Source of the DNA: Amphiduros pacificus
Taxonomy: Eukaryota > Annelida > Polychaeta > Phyllodocida > Hesionidae
NCBI GenBank assembly: GCA_949316495.1
Contig: OX439003.1
Location: forward strand, 18,165,198-18,229,197
Direction of reading: 5' to 3'
DNA length: 64,000 bases
Shown piece after piece: positions 25,119-43,618 of the stretch. Under the pieces are notes generated by a model. It had not been told where the DNA came from and did no database searches. It saw only the letters and a program-made list of their open reading frames with translations. How positions within the stretch are numbered: position 1 is the first letter of the stretch; every line of letters begins with the position of its first letter. A program made the translations under genes and the position numbers.

Positions 25119-25850
25119 TGTAGGATATAGATTACCTACCTATAGACTCTCAGGAATATATATAGACAATCATGGACAATCACGGTCTCTGGCAGAATAT
25201 CATGCATAGTTATTGTGTGCCGCGTGAAGTCAACAAGTGCAGGCTGATGCATTGCCTCACTCACCGGACATAGAGATGACTCACTGGGCATAGGGATGCG
25301 TGATTCCCCCACGCGACGCAGGCAATACGTGCACAGCCCGTGCGAAACCCCGTAGCGGGAAAAGAAGCCACGCAGGCAGACGAAACCCATGCGAAACCCC
25401 GTAGCAGGAAAAGATGCCACGCAGGCAGACCCCACACACATGATGCTCAATGATCCTTTAAAAGGCCCCGCAACTGTTAGACGGTTCAGAGAGAAGCAGC
25501 GTTCCAGCGTCCACTTGCCTAGAAGATCCACGACTCTCAGCATCGTGACCACATGGACTTGGGTGTTTTATGTATTCTCAGGACTCTATTAGTATCATGC
25601 ATTGGGGTAGTTCATATGCCTCGCTCATTGCCATGCCGGCCTAGCCAGACAAGGATATACAGCACCGAATAAAGGTAGATATTGTTCAGTGTATATTCTG
25701 TGTCCGCAGTCCTTATTACCTCAAACCTCATATAGGTAGATAGGGTTGCTAGGTTCCGTGCCCCGCCTCACAGTAGCCAGCGAGTAGAGTAGAGTATCAA
25801 TCCCCCGTCCACGTTCCCCAACGACGGATACTCACAAACCATGGGTAACA
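25119..25850 (+). mobile_element. 5' LTR of the nested Gypsy-like fossil
   Basis: 732 bp, TGTAGG to GGTAACA, with a TATA-like CCTTTAAAAGG at about 25455, an AATAAAG signal at about 25670, and an internal duplication of about 58 bp (GCGAAACCCCGTAGC.GGAAAAGA twice, 25350-25425). The right third is similar to the R-U5 part of the solo LTRs, so the two families are relatives. Confidence 0.8.
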
Positions 25851-25903
25851 ATTGGTGGAGAATATCCGAATCGATCTATGACTTTGAGCGTTGCTGATAC
25901 TGT

Positions 25904-27592
25904 ATGGAGTTCCTGTTAGCCACCCTGCTACTTGATTTTAAGTCTATGTGGCTCAGATCTTCGAAAAAGCTTTCCACCAAGCTGCAAGTGGCGCACGACT
26001 CACCGGTAGCAGACGACGATTCTTCATTACAAGGTGAGTCAGATTTACTTTTTCCCACTTTGCCTGAGCAGCATAATGACCAAGTGAGTGATTCTGTACG
26101 AGTTGTGCCTCCATCTAGTTCTCCATTGTTGGATCTCACCGTTTCATTGGGTGCCGCCACTTCCCCTCCTACGAGTGGTGATCACGCCCCGTTGTCTCAT
26201 ACGTCTATAAGTACAGGTAGCACAAACTCATCTGAGCCCCACACGTTACGGCCAGAGGCTTCTAACTCGTCTGATTCGTATTCTGACGTCCAATTTGGTC
26301 CTTTCCACCTTGCGGATAGTGACCAGGAGTCTTTCGCCTTTTCTGAGGTGTCTGATCCCCATATTGACCCTGATCAGTCGGGCTCTGATCGTGCCGTTTC
26401 TCCAGAAATCGAGATGGCCGAAACTGAAAATGTGCATGATATGCTCCAGCAAGTGCTGGGCCACCTGCGCAAAATTGATTTGGGAGGTACTAAGACCGAC
26501 ATTGTAGATATGCTTCAGGCACAGTCTAGAGATAATAGAATTCATCACCAGAGACAGGGTTCTAAGTCACTCCTACCGCCCCCGTTTTTCGGCAGATCCA
26601 CAGATGATCCCCTTCGTTTCATGAACAAATTTCTCACATACACACAGCTTTCACATACATCTGAAGACTTGAAAGTTCCCGCTTGTCGTATGTTGTTACA
26701 TGGTGCGGCAGACGTTTGGTATACCTCGTTGCCGGCAGATGTCACTAGTTCATGGGATTCGTTCTATGCAGCTTTCCTAAAGTTTTTCGGTAATGAGACA
26801 AATGCTTGGCTTCTCGAGCAATCATTAGACGCTAGAACTCAGAAAAAGGCAGAATCCGCTGAGACCTATATTAATGATGTTTTAAGCCAGTGTCAGAGGT
26901 TACAAAAGGATGATATGGAAACTAAAAAGATCTTGGTCCGGGGTCTTCTCCCAAAATTAAAGGCTTTTGTGGTAGGGAAATCCCCCAAGCTGCTTGAGGA
27001 CACCATCCAGCAGATAAAGTTTGCTGAGACGTTTTGCACGATGTCCAGTGATTCGTCCGTCGCTTTGAATGGCTTAGATTTGCCTGACGCGACGTCACAA
27101 TTCTTGTCCCAGCAAAGTTCCACTCTTGCAGCTATTCGCGAAGAGGTCGCTGATGTATCAAAAGAGGTTCTTAATCTTAAAGGTCAGCAAGACGGTGGCG
27201 AATCTTTCTGCTTTTACTGTAAAAATCCTGGCCATTGGATGAGAGATTGCAAGGCACGCCATGGTTGCGTGCATTGCGGTCGGGATACCCATATATCTGT
27301 CCATTGCACTGTGCGATCCCGAGGCCCTCATGACCGTTTCTCTCGTGGCCCTCCGAGGTTTGACAATCGACCTTATCGGTCTAATGGTCGCTTTGAGCCT
27401 GGAGATGGTCGTGGTCGCTATGAGCCCAATAATGGTCGTTATGGACAACGCCCATTCCAGAACAGGCCTTATCAGGGGAACAGGCCAGGTGGCGACGGAA
27501 GGAACACCTTCGGACGCCCTCCCTGGAATGACCAGCGTCGTCCTATGCCCCGACTGGACAATAGGTCACCGTACCGGCAGGAAAACTATTAA
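25904..27592 (+). CDS. gag polyprotein frame of the nested Gypsy-like fossil
   Basis: A 562-residue open frame. The N-terminal third is Ser/Pro/Asp-rich and looks disordered. The central part (about 220-380) resembles the capsid-like retrotransposon gag domain, with DVWYTSLPADVTSSWDSF. Two CCHC zinc knuckles follow (CFYCKNPGHWMRDC and CVHCGRDTHISVHC). The C terminus is Arg/Gly/Asn-rich (RGPPRFDNRPYRSNGRF). It is part of a mobile-element fossil, not a host gene. Confidence 0.85.
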   Translation: MEFLLATLLLDFKSMWLRSSKKLSTKLQVAHDSPVADDDSSLQGESDLLFPTLPEQHNDQVSDSVRVVPPSSSPLLDLTVSLGAATSPPTSGDHAPLSHTSISTGSTNSSEPHTLRPEASNSSDSYSDVQFGPFHLADSDQESFAFSEVSDPHIDPDQSGSDRAVSPEIEMAETENVHDMLQQVLGHLRKIDLGGTKTDIVDMLQAQSRDNRIHHQRQGSKSLLPPPFFGRSTDDPLRFMNKFLTYTQLSHTSEDLKVPACRMLLHGAADVWYTSLPADVTSSWDSFYAAFLKFFGNETNAWLLEQSLDARTQKKAESAETYINDVLSQCQRLQKDDMETKKILVRGLLPKLKAFVVGKSPKLLEDTIQQIKFAETFCTMSSDSSVALNGLDLPDATSQFLSQQSSTLAAIREEVADVSKEVLNLKGQQDGGESFCFYCKNPGHWMRDCKARHGCVHCGRDTHISVHCTVRSRGPHDRFSRGPPRFDNRPYRSNGRFEPGDGRGRYEPNNGRYGQRPFQNRPYQGNRPGGDGRNTFGRPPWNDQRRPMPRLDNRSPYRQENY

Positions 27593-27739
27593 CTCCTGTC
27601 CCAACCCGTGAGCCACATGATAGGAGTAGTGATTCGTTTAATATAGCAATAAATCAGAGCAAACCACACATATTGAACGAGGTTCACTGTTATTTCGCAG
27701 ATGTCCTCTAGTTCACCTCGCCCACAGGACACTCCTTAA

Positions 27740-28260
27740 GTGCCTGCTTGCCCTATACTGACACCGGAGGAAATCCCTGCTGTTTCGGACAATGATATCA
27801 ATTTTCTCCCTCTTTCCCATGATGGTCGAATCACGACTAGAACGAAATTTAGCTCTATTAATGCCATATTGGACACTGGTGCACAACGTAGCATTATTAC
27901 TCTTGCCTCTTTACATGAATTATGCCCTGACAATTCCTTCTCACAAGAAGTATCAGATAGCAGAAAAGTTGTTGTCGCGGAAGGCAGTTCTGTTCCCATC
28001 CATTTTCAGACTCACATTGACTTATTTATTGGAAATCAGCTATGTAACATTTGTTTTCAAGTAGTTCCTGACTTACAATACCCAGTAATATTAGGACGAG
28101 ATTTTTTTACCACTCATGGCGTAGTCCTAGATTTCGTGCAAAGTGGTATTGCTTTCAAGCTGAAACCTGAGTTGCGTCTGTCTAAAACCATTAGAATCCC
28201 GGCTAAATCTGAATATATCACCCACGCTCGAGTTAAACCGAGTAACATGTCTGGTATTCT
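27740..28260 (+). mobile_element. Retropepsin-like protease region of the nested Gypsy-like fossil
   Basis: Contains the aspartic protease active-site motif ILDTGAQRSIIT, with a second conserved block VILGRDFF further on. It lies just downstream of gag, where protease sits in Gypsy elements. Confidence 0.8.
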
Positions 28261-29924
28261 AGGTCCACGTTCCCCAACGACGGATACTCACAAACCATGG
28301 GTAACACGATCACTTTTATTGGGGTGCACAACAACATACATAAGCAGACTAGACTAAGCATGACATGAGTGAGATACTAGTGAGTGCGATACCCATAGGA
28401 ACTCTCAATGGGCCAGCGGCCAAGTCGAAGATAATGCCGGTAGGCAACAGTATTCTGGTCAGAAAGCTGACTGGCGTGGACCGTATAGCATGTGAAATAC
28501 TGCACGCTGAGTGTCAATTCTGGCCCCTTAAGTAGGTATGTGTCTGGATTTATAATGTGGCTGACCTATACTGCTCATCTCCAATTGGTGTTTGATCCTC
28601 TATCCATCAGTAGTCATCTGGGGTGTGAGGTGATCGAAGAGCATGCCTATTGTCACTCATATGCGTCATCTATATTGTCCATGAATTGTCTATGTATTCG
28701 GGGTTCTCACACATGATCATTCTGTGTCCCACATAATCTCAGGGCAGGTTGGTTCATGGATAAAAAAGCTGGCTTACAAACCATGAACAGAGGGTAGTTA
28801 TTGACGGTGATGAATCTGACCTTGTCCATGTTCAATCTGGAGTTGCTCAAGGTACAGTACTTGGGCCAGTTCTATTTGTACTCTATATTAATGATATTGG
28901 AGAGAAACTGAAATATTCAAACACAAGGCTCTTTGCAGATGACAGCCTTCTATATAGAATAGTTGAAAATGATGATGTAGGAATGGTCAAATGAGTGGCA
29001 AATGAACTTCAGTGCTCAGGAATTCTTCACCCTGAGCAGCAAGAAAAAAAGCCAAGCTCTTGATTCAAGAAAATATAAATTAAATGGTCACATTTTGCAA
29101 CATGTTGAACATTATCCCTACCTCAGAGTCGAGCTCCAATCAGATATGAAATGGGATGAGCCATATTAACAACTTTGTCTGCAAAACAAATCAAGTACTG
29201 GGATTTGTAAGAAGGAGTTTCAACATGTGCCCAGGAAATATCAAAGAGGGTGCCTACAATACACTTTTGTGCCCCCACTTAGAATATGCATCAAGTGTGT
29301 GGGACCCTTACCTCAAGAAAGATATAGACTGCATAGTTCAAAGACGAGCTACTAGATTTGTGGCTGGCAACTGGAAGAGAGAAACAGGCATTGTAGCAAA
29401 AATCCTGGAAGACCTAAAATGGGATTCACTAGCAGGGAGAAGAAGGGCCCAGAGGCTGTATTGTACAAGGCTATAAATGGTGAAATAGCTTTGAAACGTC
29501 TAGACCATGTCAAAATGAAATCAGATCCTTCAAGGAAAAACCATGGAAATCGCTATATCAAAATGACAACAGGCTGTGACCCTTAACAATACAGCTATTT
29601 CCCAAATACAGTGACTGATTGGAATAACCTTCCCCCTCATTTAACTACATTAGAAACAGGTAGCTTGACATCCTTCAGGAACTCCCTTGCCAGAGTATTA
29701 AGGTTGGTGACAAGCAGCTGGTGTGTACCAGCTGCACCCCTTAGTGCAATCTTGCACTCTCTGCGGGATACCAATTGGTTTTGCTGAGTAAATACTGATT
29801 TTATCATTTTATCATTTTAATCACACGACCTGCAATGTGTGTTTACCACGCGCAGCCCAGTGGGATGCACTTGGGCAGATGAAATTTGATGATCTCTCTA
29901 GCAGTGAAAAGGCCGCCAGTCCCA

Positions 29925-30070
29925 AAAATAAACATAAGGCAAATTTACTGCTAGAGATCCTGGGGCTAAGTTATATGAGAAATTGTAACATGGCTGAAAA
30001 GCGAACCCACTACCTTTGAGGATCTTTTGCTAGTAAGCTTGTGCTCTAATCAACTTTGTCACAGTCGACG
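29925..30070 (-). mobile_element. tRNA-derived SINE, decayed head
   Basis: On the minus strand it aligns with the first 140 bp of the SINE at 43284: an A-box-like AGTTGATTAGAGC, AGCTTACTAGCA, a B-box region GGTAGTGGGTTCG, then ACAATTTCTCATAT. The right half is not clear. Confidence 0.65.
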
Positions 30071-30479
30071 GTCTAAAGATTCATTGTTTACATCAAAATC
30101 ATGGAGGGATATTTTATATATAAGTTCTACACAATCATTGCTTAATTTTTTTGGAAGATGATTACTCTATTAGTGTACTTGCCTTATGAAACAGCGACTG
30201 ATTTTATCATTTTATTTACAGCATATATACAGCATATATTTATACGTTAATTCTTCGATTTTACATTGAAATACAAAAAAAATATGAACATATGAAATCC
30301 ATGTGAATATTTCTCAAATGTTGAATGAGATGCAGAGGTTTTACGAAGAATGTTTATAAATGTAAACCAGATGGCTTTCATATTCCCTTATCTTGGTATT
30401 TCAGGTAATTCTTATGATGATATCCACCACGTGCCAACAGCAAGACATGTGCTTCACACAGCAATCAATGGATTGCGTC

Positions 30480-31025
30480 CCCGGGGGGGGTACTCTCATG
30501 ATTTTAACCCGCGGAGGCTGGGATGGAACTGAAAACCCCAGAGCCTGAATTAGGGAAATATTCTATCATTATTGGTACCCTGATTTAGGACTAGCTGAAA
30601 TTTGGTACCCTGAGTTAGGACTAGCTGAATTTTTGATACCCTCATTTAGGGATGATGCAGAAGGAGGAGATTTGGAAAAGGGGATTGTGATCCCTGTTTT
30701 AGGGAGAAATTTGAAAAACAGTACCCTGTTTTAGGGAAAATGATAAAATATCTTAACCCGGATGGAACTGAAAACCCCAGAGCCTGATTTAGGGAAATAT
30801 TCTATCATTATTGGTACCCTGATTTAGGACTAGCTGAATTTTCTATACCCTCATTTAGGGATGATGCAGAAGGGGGGGGATTTGGAAAGGGGGATTGTGA
30901 TCCCTGTTTTAGGGAGAAATCTGAAAAATAGTACCCTGTTTTAGGGAAAATATCAGCGAAAAGGACCCTATTTAGCCCAGCTTCCCCGGTAACGCTGACT
31001 ATGAAAGTACCCCCCCCCCCCCGGG
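30480..31025. mobile_element. Non-autonomous TIR element with G-rich ends, 546 bp
   Basis: Ends CCCGGGGGGGGTAC (left) and GTACCCCCC..CCGGG (right) are inverted repeats, and the flanking 8 bp ATTGCGTC is repeated exactly (30472-30479 and 31026-31033). The interior is two tandem units of about 239 bp (from 30521 and 30760), rich in the interrupted palindrome CCCTNNTTTAGGG. There is no coding capacity. An 8-bp duplication is compatible with hAT-like transposition, but the termini do not look like standard hAT ends. Confidence 0.85.
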
Positions 31026-31033
31026 ATTGCGTC

Positions 31034-34000
31034 CAGGTTGCATGGCAAATACCAGGTGGTGCGCCAAACATGTTGCAGCGTTTTGAATTGGGTGGAAGTT
31101 ACACCCTGACCAATGCCAGCACTGTGCTACAGACAGTGTCTCCCCCAGGTTGGATTGCTTGCGTGTGTGGTTTGGGGGTAGAGTCAATAGGGATAACCGG
31201 AAACAGGTGGCTCCCCCGTGGCAGATAGTGACCAGGCCGTTTGCCCAATATAAATGAAGTTATAAAAATACTGTATATCTAGCAAAGGGGCTGGACATTT
31301 TTTTATGATAAAACCCTAAATATACGAGCCCCTATTCCAATCTGTTGATTAAATAACATTGCTAGACAGGTGACTGTGTGGGAATAACGTTTTAACTGAT
31401 TGATGCTCACAATATAATACCAGACTACAAAGTTAAATGTTCATATTTTGTCAAATAGATCACTACTGAACATAATATAATTGAATGTATTTCTTGGTAG
31501 GAGTAAAATACAATTTCATTGCTGTATACTGTTGTCTCCAGCCTTGGAAATGCCACTTCCACCCAGGCTCGTTAAAGCTTTGGCTGTAGGATATTTATCC
31601 AAACTGATATCAAGATGTTGGTTCAATCAGCCTTGCATTATGTCAACTATAAATAAAACATGGCCAAGCTTTACAAAATCTTTATATAACCATGAACAAT
31701 ATCTGAATAATATTTATCTTTGTTCTCTCAGCGAATTTGATAAAACGGTATCACTACAAATATTGCTCCGTCCCATATATCCAACATAGATAAATCATTC
31801 TATATCGCAACACAGAAATGTGATAGAATTAAAAGTCAAAATTGCAAACCTCAAGTCAGCATGATGTTCAAAATTCAAAATGAACTAGATTGTAGATTGT
31901 AACAGTTAACATGTGCTGAAAGAGATAATTTCACGATAATTCCACGATAATTTGTTATGTGCATTTTTATCTCTTCCTTTCAAAGAATACCTTTACATTT
32001 ATGTCTTTGTTATAATGCCAAACAAAGATTCTCAGTCACTCTTCGAAAACAGCAAGGCATTGATTCCCAGTGGCATGTTTCTATGTGACCTAACTGTGCC
32101 TAAAAGTCGTTATTACAAAAAAAAACAATATCTATACATTGTTGATTTTCAAATTAAACCAAAGCGGGGTAAGTGGACAACATAGCGAACAAAAATATAA
32201 ACATCCAATATCCTTTGGTCTCTTTAATTTTATTATTTGTTGTGAAGTTAGCCCAATGATATTCATGAACAGTTACCACCATATGGTTATAGCTTCGGAC
32301 CATGGTTGTTTGTAGTGGACTCATAGAAGGGGTATTCCTTTTCTGTTTGCATCAGACCCGGGGTACACTTCTCTCCAGTATTATTCTCTTTGCAATTGTC
32401 TGAACCTTACTAAATCCATTTCACCTAAGCAAACGGGGTAAGTGCTATGCCACTTTACCAATATTTACTCAGCTATAGGTTCCTGTAGATGAGATTTATC
32501 CCCAGACTTTTTCTCGGTAGATGCAGATTATAAAGATTGCACTGTGCTATCTGGTAATTGTACCGCTAGGCAGGTAGCTTCCACTAATTATCCCATACCA
32601 GGAATATATGTTGGTTTGCAAATATGCATTATGGCCCCAGAGTAATGTTGTCATACATGTATATAATCCGTAAAAAGTCTACTGCATGCTTAAAATTGCT
32701 GTTTGTGCACATAACTTAGATATTTGATCTGAGAGATTGCCATTGTCTAGTTTAGACTGTGGCATTCCATTGCACCTTGATCTTTCCTTAAACACATAAA
32801 ACCTGAAAACCTCCTTCAACCTATAATTTATAGCACATATATTATATTGCTGGGATTTGGCTCATCATATGGTCATTGTACATTGCAAGCACTAGATCCA
32901 TACTGAGAACTTACTGACATGTTTCTGTTTGCTGATAGTAAATAATATGATTCATTGTGAAAATTATACTAACAATAGAAATTATGTCATAATAAGGAAT
33001 TGCAAGGTTATATCTATAAGGTAGATCGGATATTGTAAAGGTGGCATGCAAGTCTCCTTAGTTTCTTACCAGACCCCCTTATCAACCCAAGTTTACGACT
33101 CAAGTATGTGTATATGTCACGTCAAAGAACTTCACACCTTTTCAACCAAAACATTTCCCTGGAGTTCAAGGAAACTTATTGCCCGCAGTACCATCCCCCG
33201 CATAGATATGTGTAAGCCAAGCGTTACTTTATTATACAAAATGCGAATGTGTGTCAAGTGTAAATATATCTTATTTAAAATGCTTTTGTAGCTGGATTTT
33301 GCCCAGAGGAACAACTATTAGTTCTAGAAGCTTCATATAACTATATATCACAATTTAAAAATATTAAGCTGGGGATTTGACCATCTTCACAAATGTCAGT
33401 TGAGCATTAAATTAAATTTAGGAAAGACCAAAATAAAATGATAAACCCAGTTGATCGATGAGTGGTTATGTCTGCATTTACATGTCATAAAGCAGATGAT
33501 CCCAAATGTAATTTCTGTGAGAGGAGTATGACCTGACATGACACTCACTTATTTATCACCACCAGCACATTACTAACACGAAATGCTTCAGTACATTTAT
33601 ATAATATAGCGTTCACCAAAGTTAGCATGCACAGTGATACTGAAAAGGGTATTTTAATATGAAAAATATTATACACAATTGCACAGGTTCTGGACGCTGC
33701 ACACAAGTAAATAACGTATGCTTTCAAAGCTTAGAACCACCTTTATTCTGCAGCAAACTCTCATACTAAAGGAGATGTTTTAAATAATCTATGAAGCACT
33801 GGAAACATATGGATGAATTCATGAAATTTTAGTACAATAAGACATCAATGTGATTTTGTTCCACTCAGTTTTATGAATTAAATGGTTTGAAACACTCTGA
33901 TCTACTCACATAACATAGTGTACGTACTGTGCTAAAATAATAATGTTTTTACCTATTTAGATCTGAGGAAATTTGCAGAGAAATAAACATCTGATATTTT

Positions 34001-34498
34001 TTATGATTGGAAATACATCACCTTTTAAAATCCTAAATATTCACAATTTAGTAGCCATATGACAGTTCCAAATACACATTTTACCCACATGTCACCCCAA
34101 GGGTTCATGTCCATGACGTAGGGAGGTGAAGCTCATTCAACAATATATATTGTATCCTTGTGGCAATATTTTATTTATACATAATTGAATTTGTTTGAGG
34201 AATTTTTTTAATAATAAAGCGTCCTAGATATAAATAATTATTCAGTGTTCTAAATGTTTAGAAAAATTTTAATTGTCTTGAAAATAGTGAATACATAACA
34301 AGGAACCAGTGTCTAACTTCCCATGATGGCATGCAGATATATGTTACAGCTCAGGGGTACAGCTAAGGCTGTGTGCACACACTTAATGTCTATCCACAGA
34401 GCAGCACCTGTGCCCAACATAAACTGCTGCTGTGTCCAGCTAAACTTAGTTTTTTTCTACAAGCAGCAGAGTTAGAGTTGAAGATTATGTGTTGAAAC
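31034..34498. other. Intergenic, upstream of the nicotinic-receptor-like gene; no gene seen
   Basis: AT-rich; the open frames at 31481-31789 and 31952-32185 have no recognisable domain. No further LTR, SINE or LINE was recognised here. Confidence 0.4.
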
Positions 34499-42052
<7,554 letters not shown>

Positions 42053-42290
42053 TATTATTTCATTCAATTGTGTGTCATAATCATAAGGGTTGATTTATTT
42101 ATGCATATCTCTCAGGTCAACAACCAAGGCAGGGTAAAAAAAATATTCGCATCATCTTGATTCTCATCACTACCCTACACTGCTTTTGAGTAAACAGAAA
42201 AAAAGGTTACAGATGCCACCACTAAGCATTAAGCCCTGACAATGTAGATTTTTTGCCACAAAAAATGAATGTGTTATAAAAAAAAACACT

Positions 42291-42359
42291 AATAAAAAGT
42301 GTCCCTCCCTTCCCACTTTTGAAAAACAAATTGACATATTTTTTTTTTATTCAAATAAA
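42291..42359 (+). terminator. Candidate polyadenylation signals of the receptor gene
   Basis: Two AATAAA hexamers, at 42291-42296 and 42354-42359, lie 240-300 bp after the stop codon. The choice between them cannot be made from sequence. Confidence 0.35.
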
Positions 42360-43271
42360 GCAAATTTTATTGACAGGTCTCCATCAAAATTTGAAATTAC
42401 TTTATTTTCTAATGTCCTGTTGGATTTTATCACAACTCACTTTAACTTTTCATTCAGCCTTGAATTCATTTTGATCACATGTCAGGGTTTCTTTACAATG
42501 CACAATATAAATTTGGCAAATGCACAATATAAATTTGGCAAAATATAAATTTGAAATTATACATTGTTCAATTTCTTTTCAGGATGATGGAAGAGGGCTA
42601 AATGTTATATATCAATTTTCATTCATTTATTCACCTGTAATAACATATTTGACCAAGATGTAACGGACAAATTTCAAAAATGGTGATTTTAATGAAAACC
42701 ATCAAATCAAATTGATCTGTCCAAATATTTGAAACCATTTGATTAGCTTTATACTAATATCTTATTATGTACCATTTGTTTTAAAGGAAATTGGTGGAAT
42801 TGGCTAGGTCTTTAAATAGCAAATTAAAATTTATATATCTAAAAGAATGTCAATAATTTTTTTGGCTCTGAAATAGCAAAAGAGAACCTCTCCCAACATT
42901 TTCCTTTCTTGTGTATTCCTAGATTGGGATCTCTGGACATGAGTGCACAATACACATTAAATAGTTCTATTTAGTAGATAACTATATTTGTACATAATGA
43001 GATAAATGTTGGAAACAATTTCCATATTTCAGTGTGTCATGCATTATTTGGTGAATAATTCCTCAGAATATTTGTTATAGATTGATGTTTTTCTTGTTAT
43101 TATACACTTTGCTCATATTATGAACAGAAAAACATGTACCTTTATTTACTTTTGTAGTAATAATATAAAAAAATATGAATGAGAAATAAATCATTGATCT
43201 CATCATTTTCATGATTTGATGGGAAAAATCCTGTCATTTCTATCTTTCCGTCATTCAAACGGCACACCACG
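42360..43271. other. Intergenic, no gene seen
   Basis: A minor tandem of CACAATATAAATTTGGCAAA occurs at 42501-42550. Confidence 0.4.
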
Positions 43272-43618
43272 CCAATGTAGGACAAGGCCCCGGGCCGTGG
43301 CGCAGTTGGTTAGAGCCCCAGCTTATTAGCACCAGTTCCTCTGTGGTGATTCAAAGGTCGTGGGTTCGAACCCCGGCCATGCCGAGATTGAACTCATGAT
43401 TCAATTTCCCACATGAGCTGAGGCCCGTGCCAAAGGGTTAACCCGTTGTCCTTGTAAATCTGTGACCGGGTGGGTTGTCATGTCAAGGACCTGCGACATG
43501 ACAATTCAGTGAGGCAGCACTATATCTGCTACAAGTAGGTCTCATCACGAAATAACTGAAATAATGTTGAAAGTGATGTAAAACCCCAAACAAACAAACA
43601 AACAAACCAATGTAGGAC
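43272..43618 (+). mobile_element. Full-length tRNA-derived SINE with 12-bp target duplication
   Basis: The body, 43284-43606, has a tRNA-like head with A box TGGCGCAGTTGG and B box GGGTTCGAACCCC, a body with the palindromic ACCTGCGACATGACAATTC region, and a 3' end AAACCCC followed by (CAAA)n. It is flanked by exact CCAATGTAGGAC copies (43272-43283 and 43607-43618). It is the best-preserved member in the window; relatives lie at 18556-18830, 22183-22315, 29925-30070 and 48725-48965. Confidence 0.95.

Larger units (their letters stand above)
25119..28306 (+). mobile_element. Gypsy-like LTR retrotransposon fossil with gag and protease
   Basis: Starts TGTAGGATATAG and ends CATGGGTAACA, with the 4-bp duplication CGAT on both sides (25115-25118 and 28307-28310). 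It consists of a 732-bp 5' LTR, a gag frame, a protease region, and a right edge recognised by the outer end of an LTR identical to that of the 5' LTR. Reverse transcriptase, RNase H and integrase are not seen, so it is a reduced, non-functional copy. The near-identical terminal stretches and well-kept gag suggest it is the youngest layer of the nest. Confidence 0.85.
25043..28733 (-). mobile_element. Solo LTR (minus), split by another LTR element
   Basis: Two pieces of one minus-strand LTR flank the inner element. The left piece (25043-25118) matches the U5 end of the LTR at 17958-18497 (TAGCTGCCT..CATACCT). The right piece (28307-28733) carries the promoter half, with an AATAAAAG signal and a TGTGGGACA terminus. 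Joined length is about 500 bp, as in the other solo LTRs. Flanks GAAT and TAAT are a near-match 4-bp duplication, and LINE sequence continues on both sides. Confidence 0.75.
23290..29815 (+). mobile_element. CR1/Jockey-group LINE, split by a nested LTR insertion
   Basis: The left part (23290-25042) encodes a PHD-like zinc finger typical of CR1/L2-type LINEs (GDVYPHPGP, then CGVC-like Cys pairs and IQCDECDTYIHIKC), only the end of the APE endonuclease (GMSDHDVVITEI), the linker, and RT fingers (NYRPVSLTSV) up to DFSKAFDTV. The right part (28734-29815) resumes with LTNHEQRVVIDGDESD, SGVAQGTVLGPVLF, the FADD catalytic motif and the C-terminal tail, ending with a short ATTTTATC tandem at the 3' end. 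Most of the endonuclease is missing and there are several stops, so it is dead. The same subfamily's 3' end occurs at 6806-7257 and 63627-63662. Confidence 0.85.

Noticed and set aside
30521-30955. TTAGGG words suggesting an interstitial telomere tract
   Set aside because: They are spaced and palindromic inside a transposon, not head-to-tail telomeric repeats.
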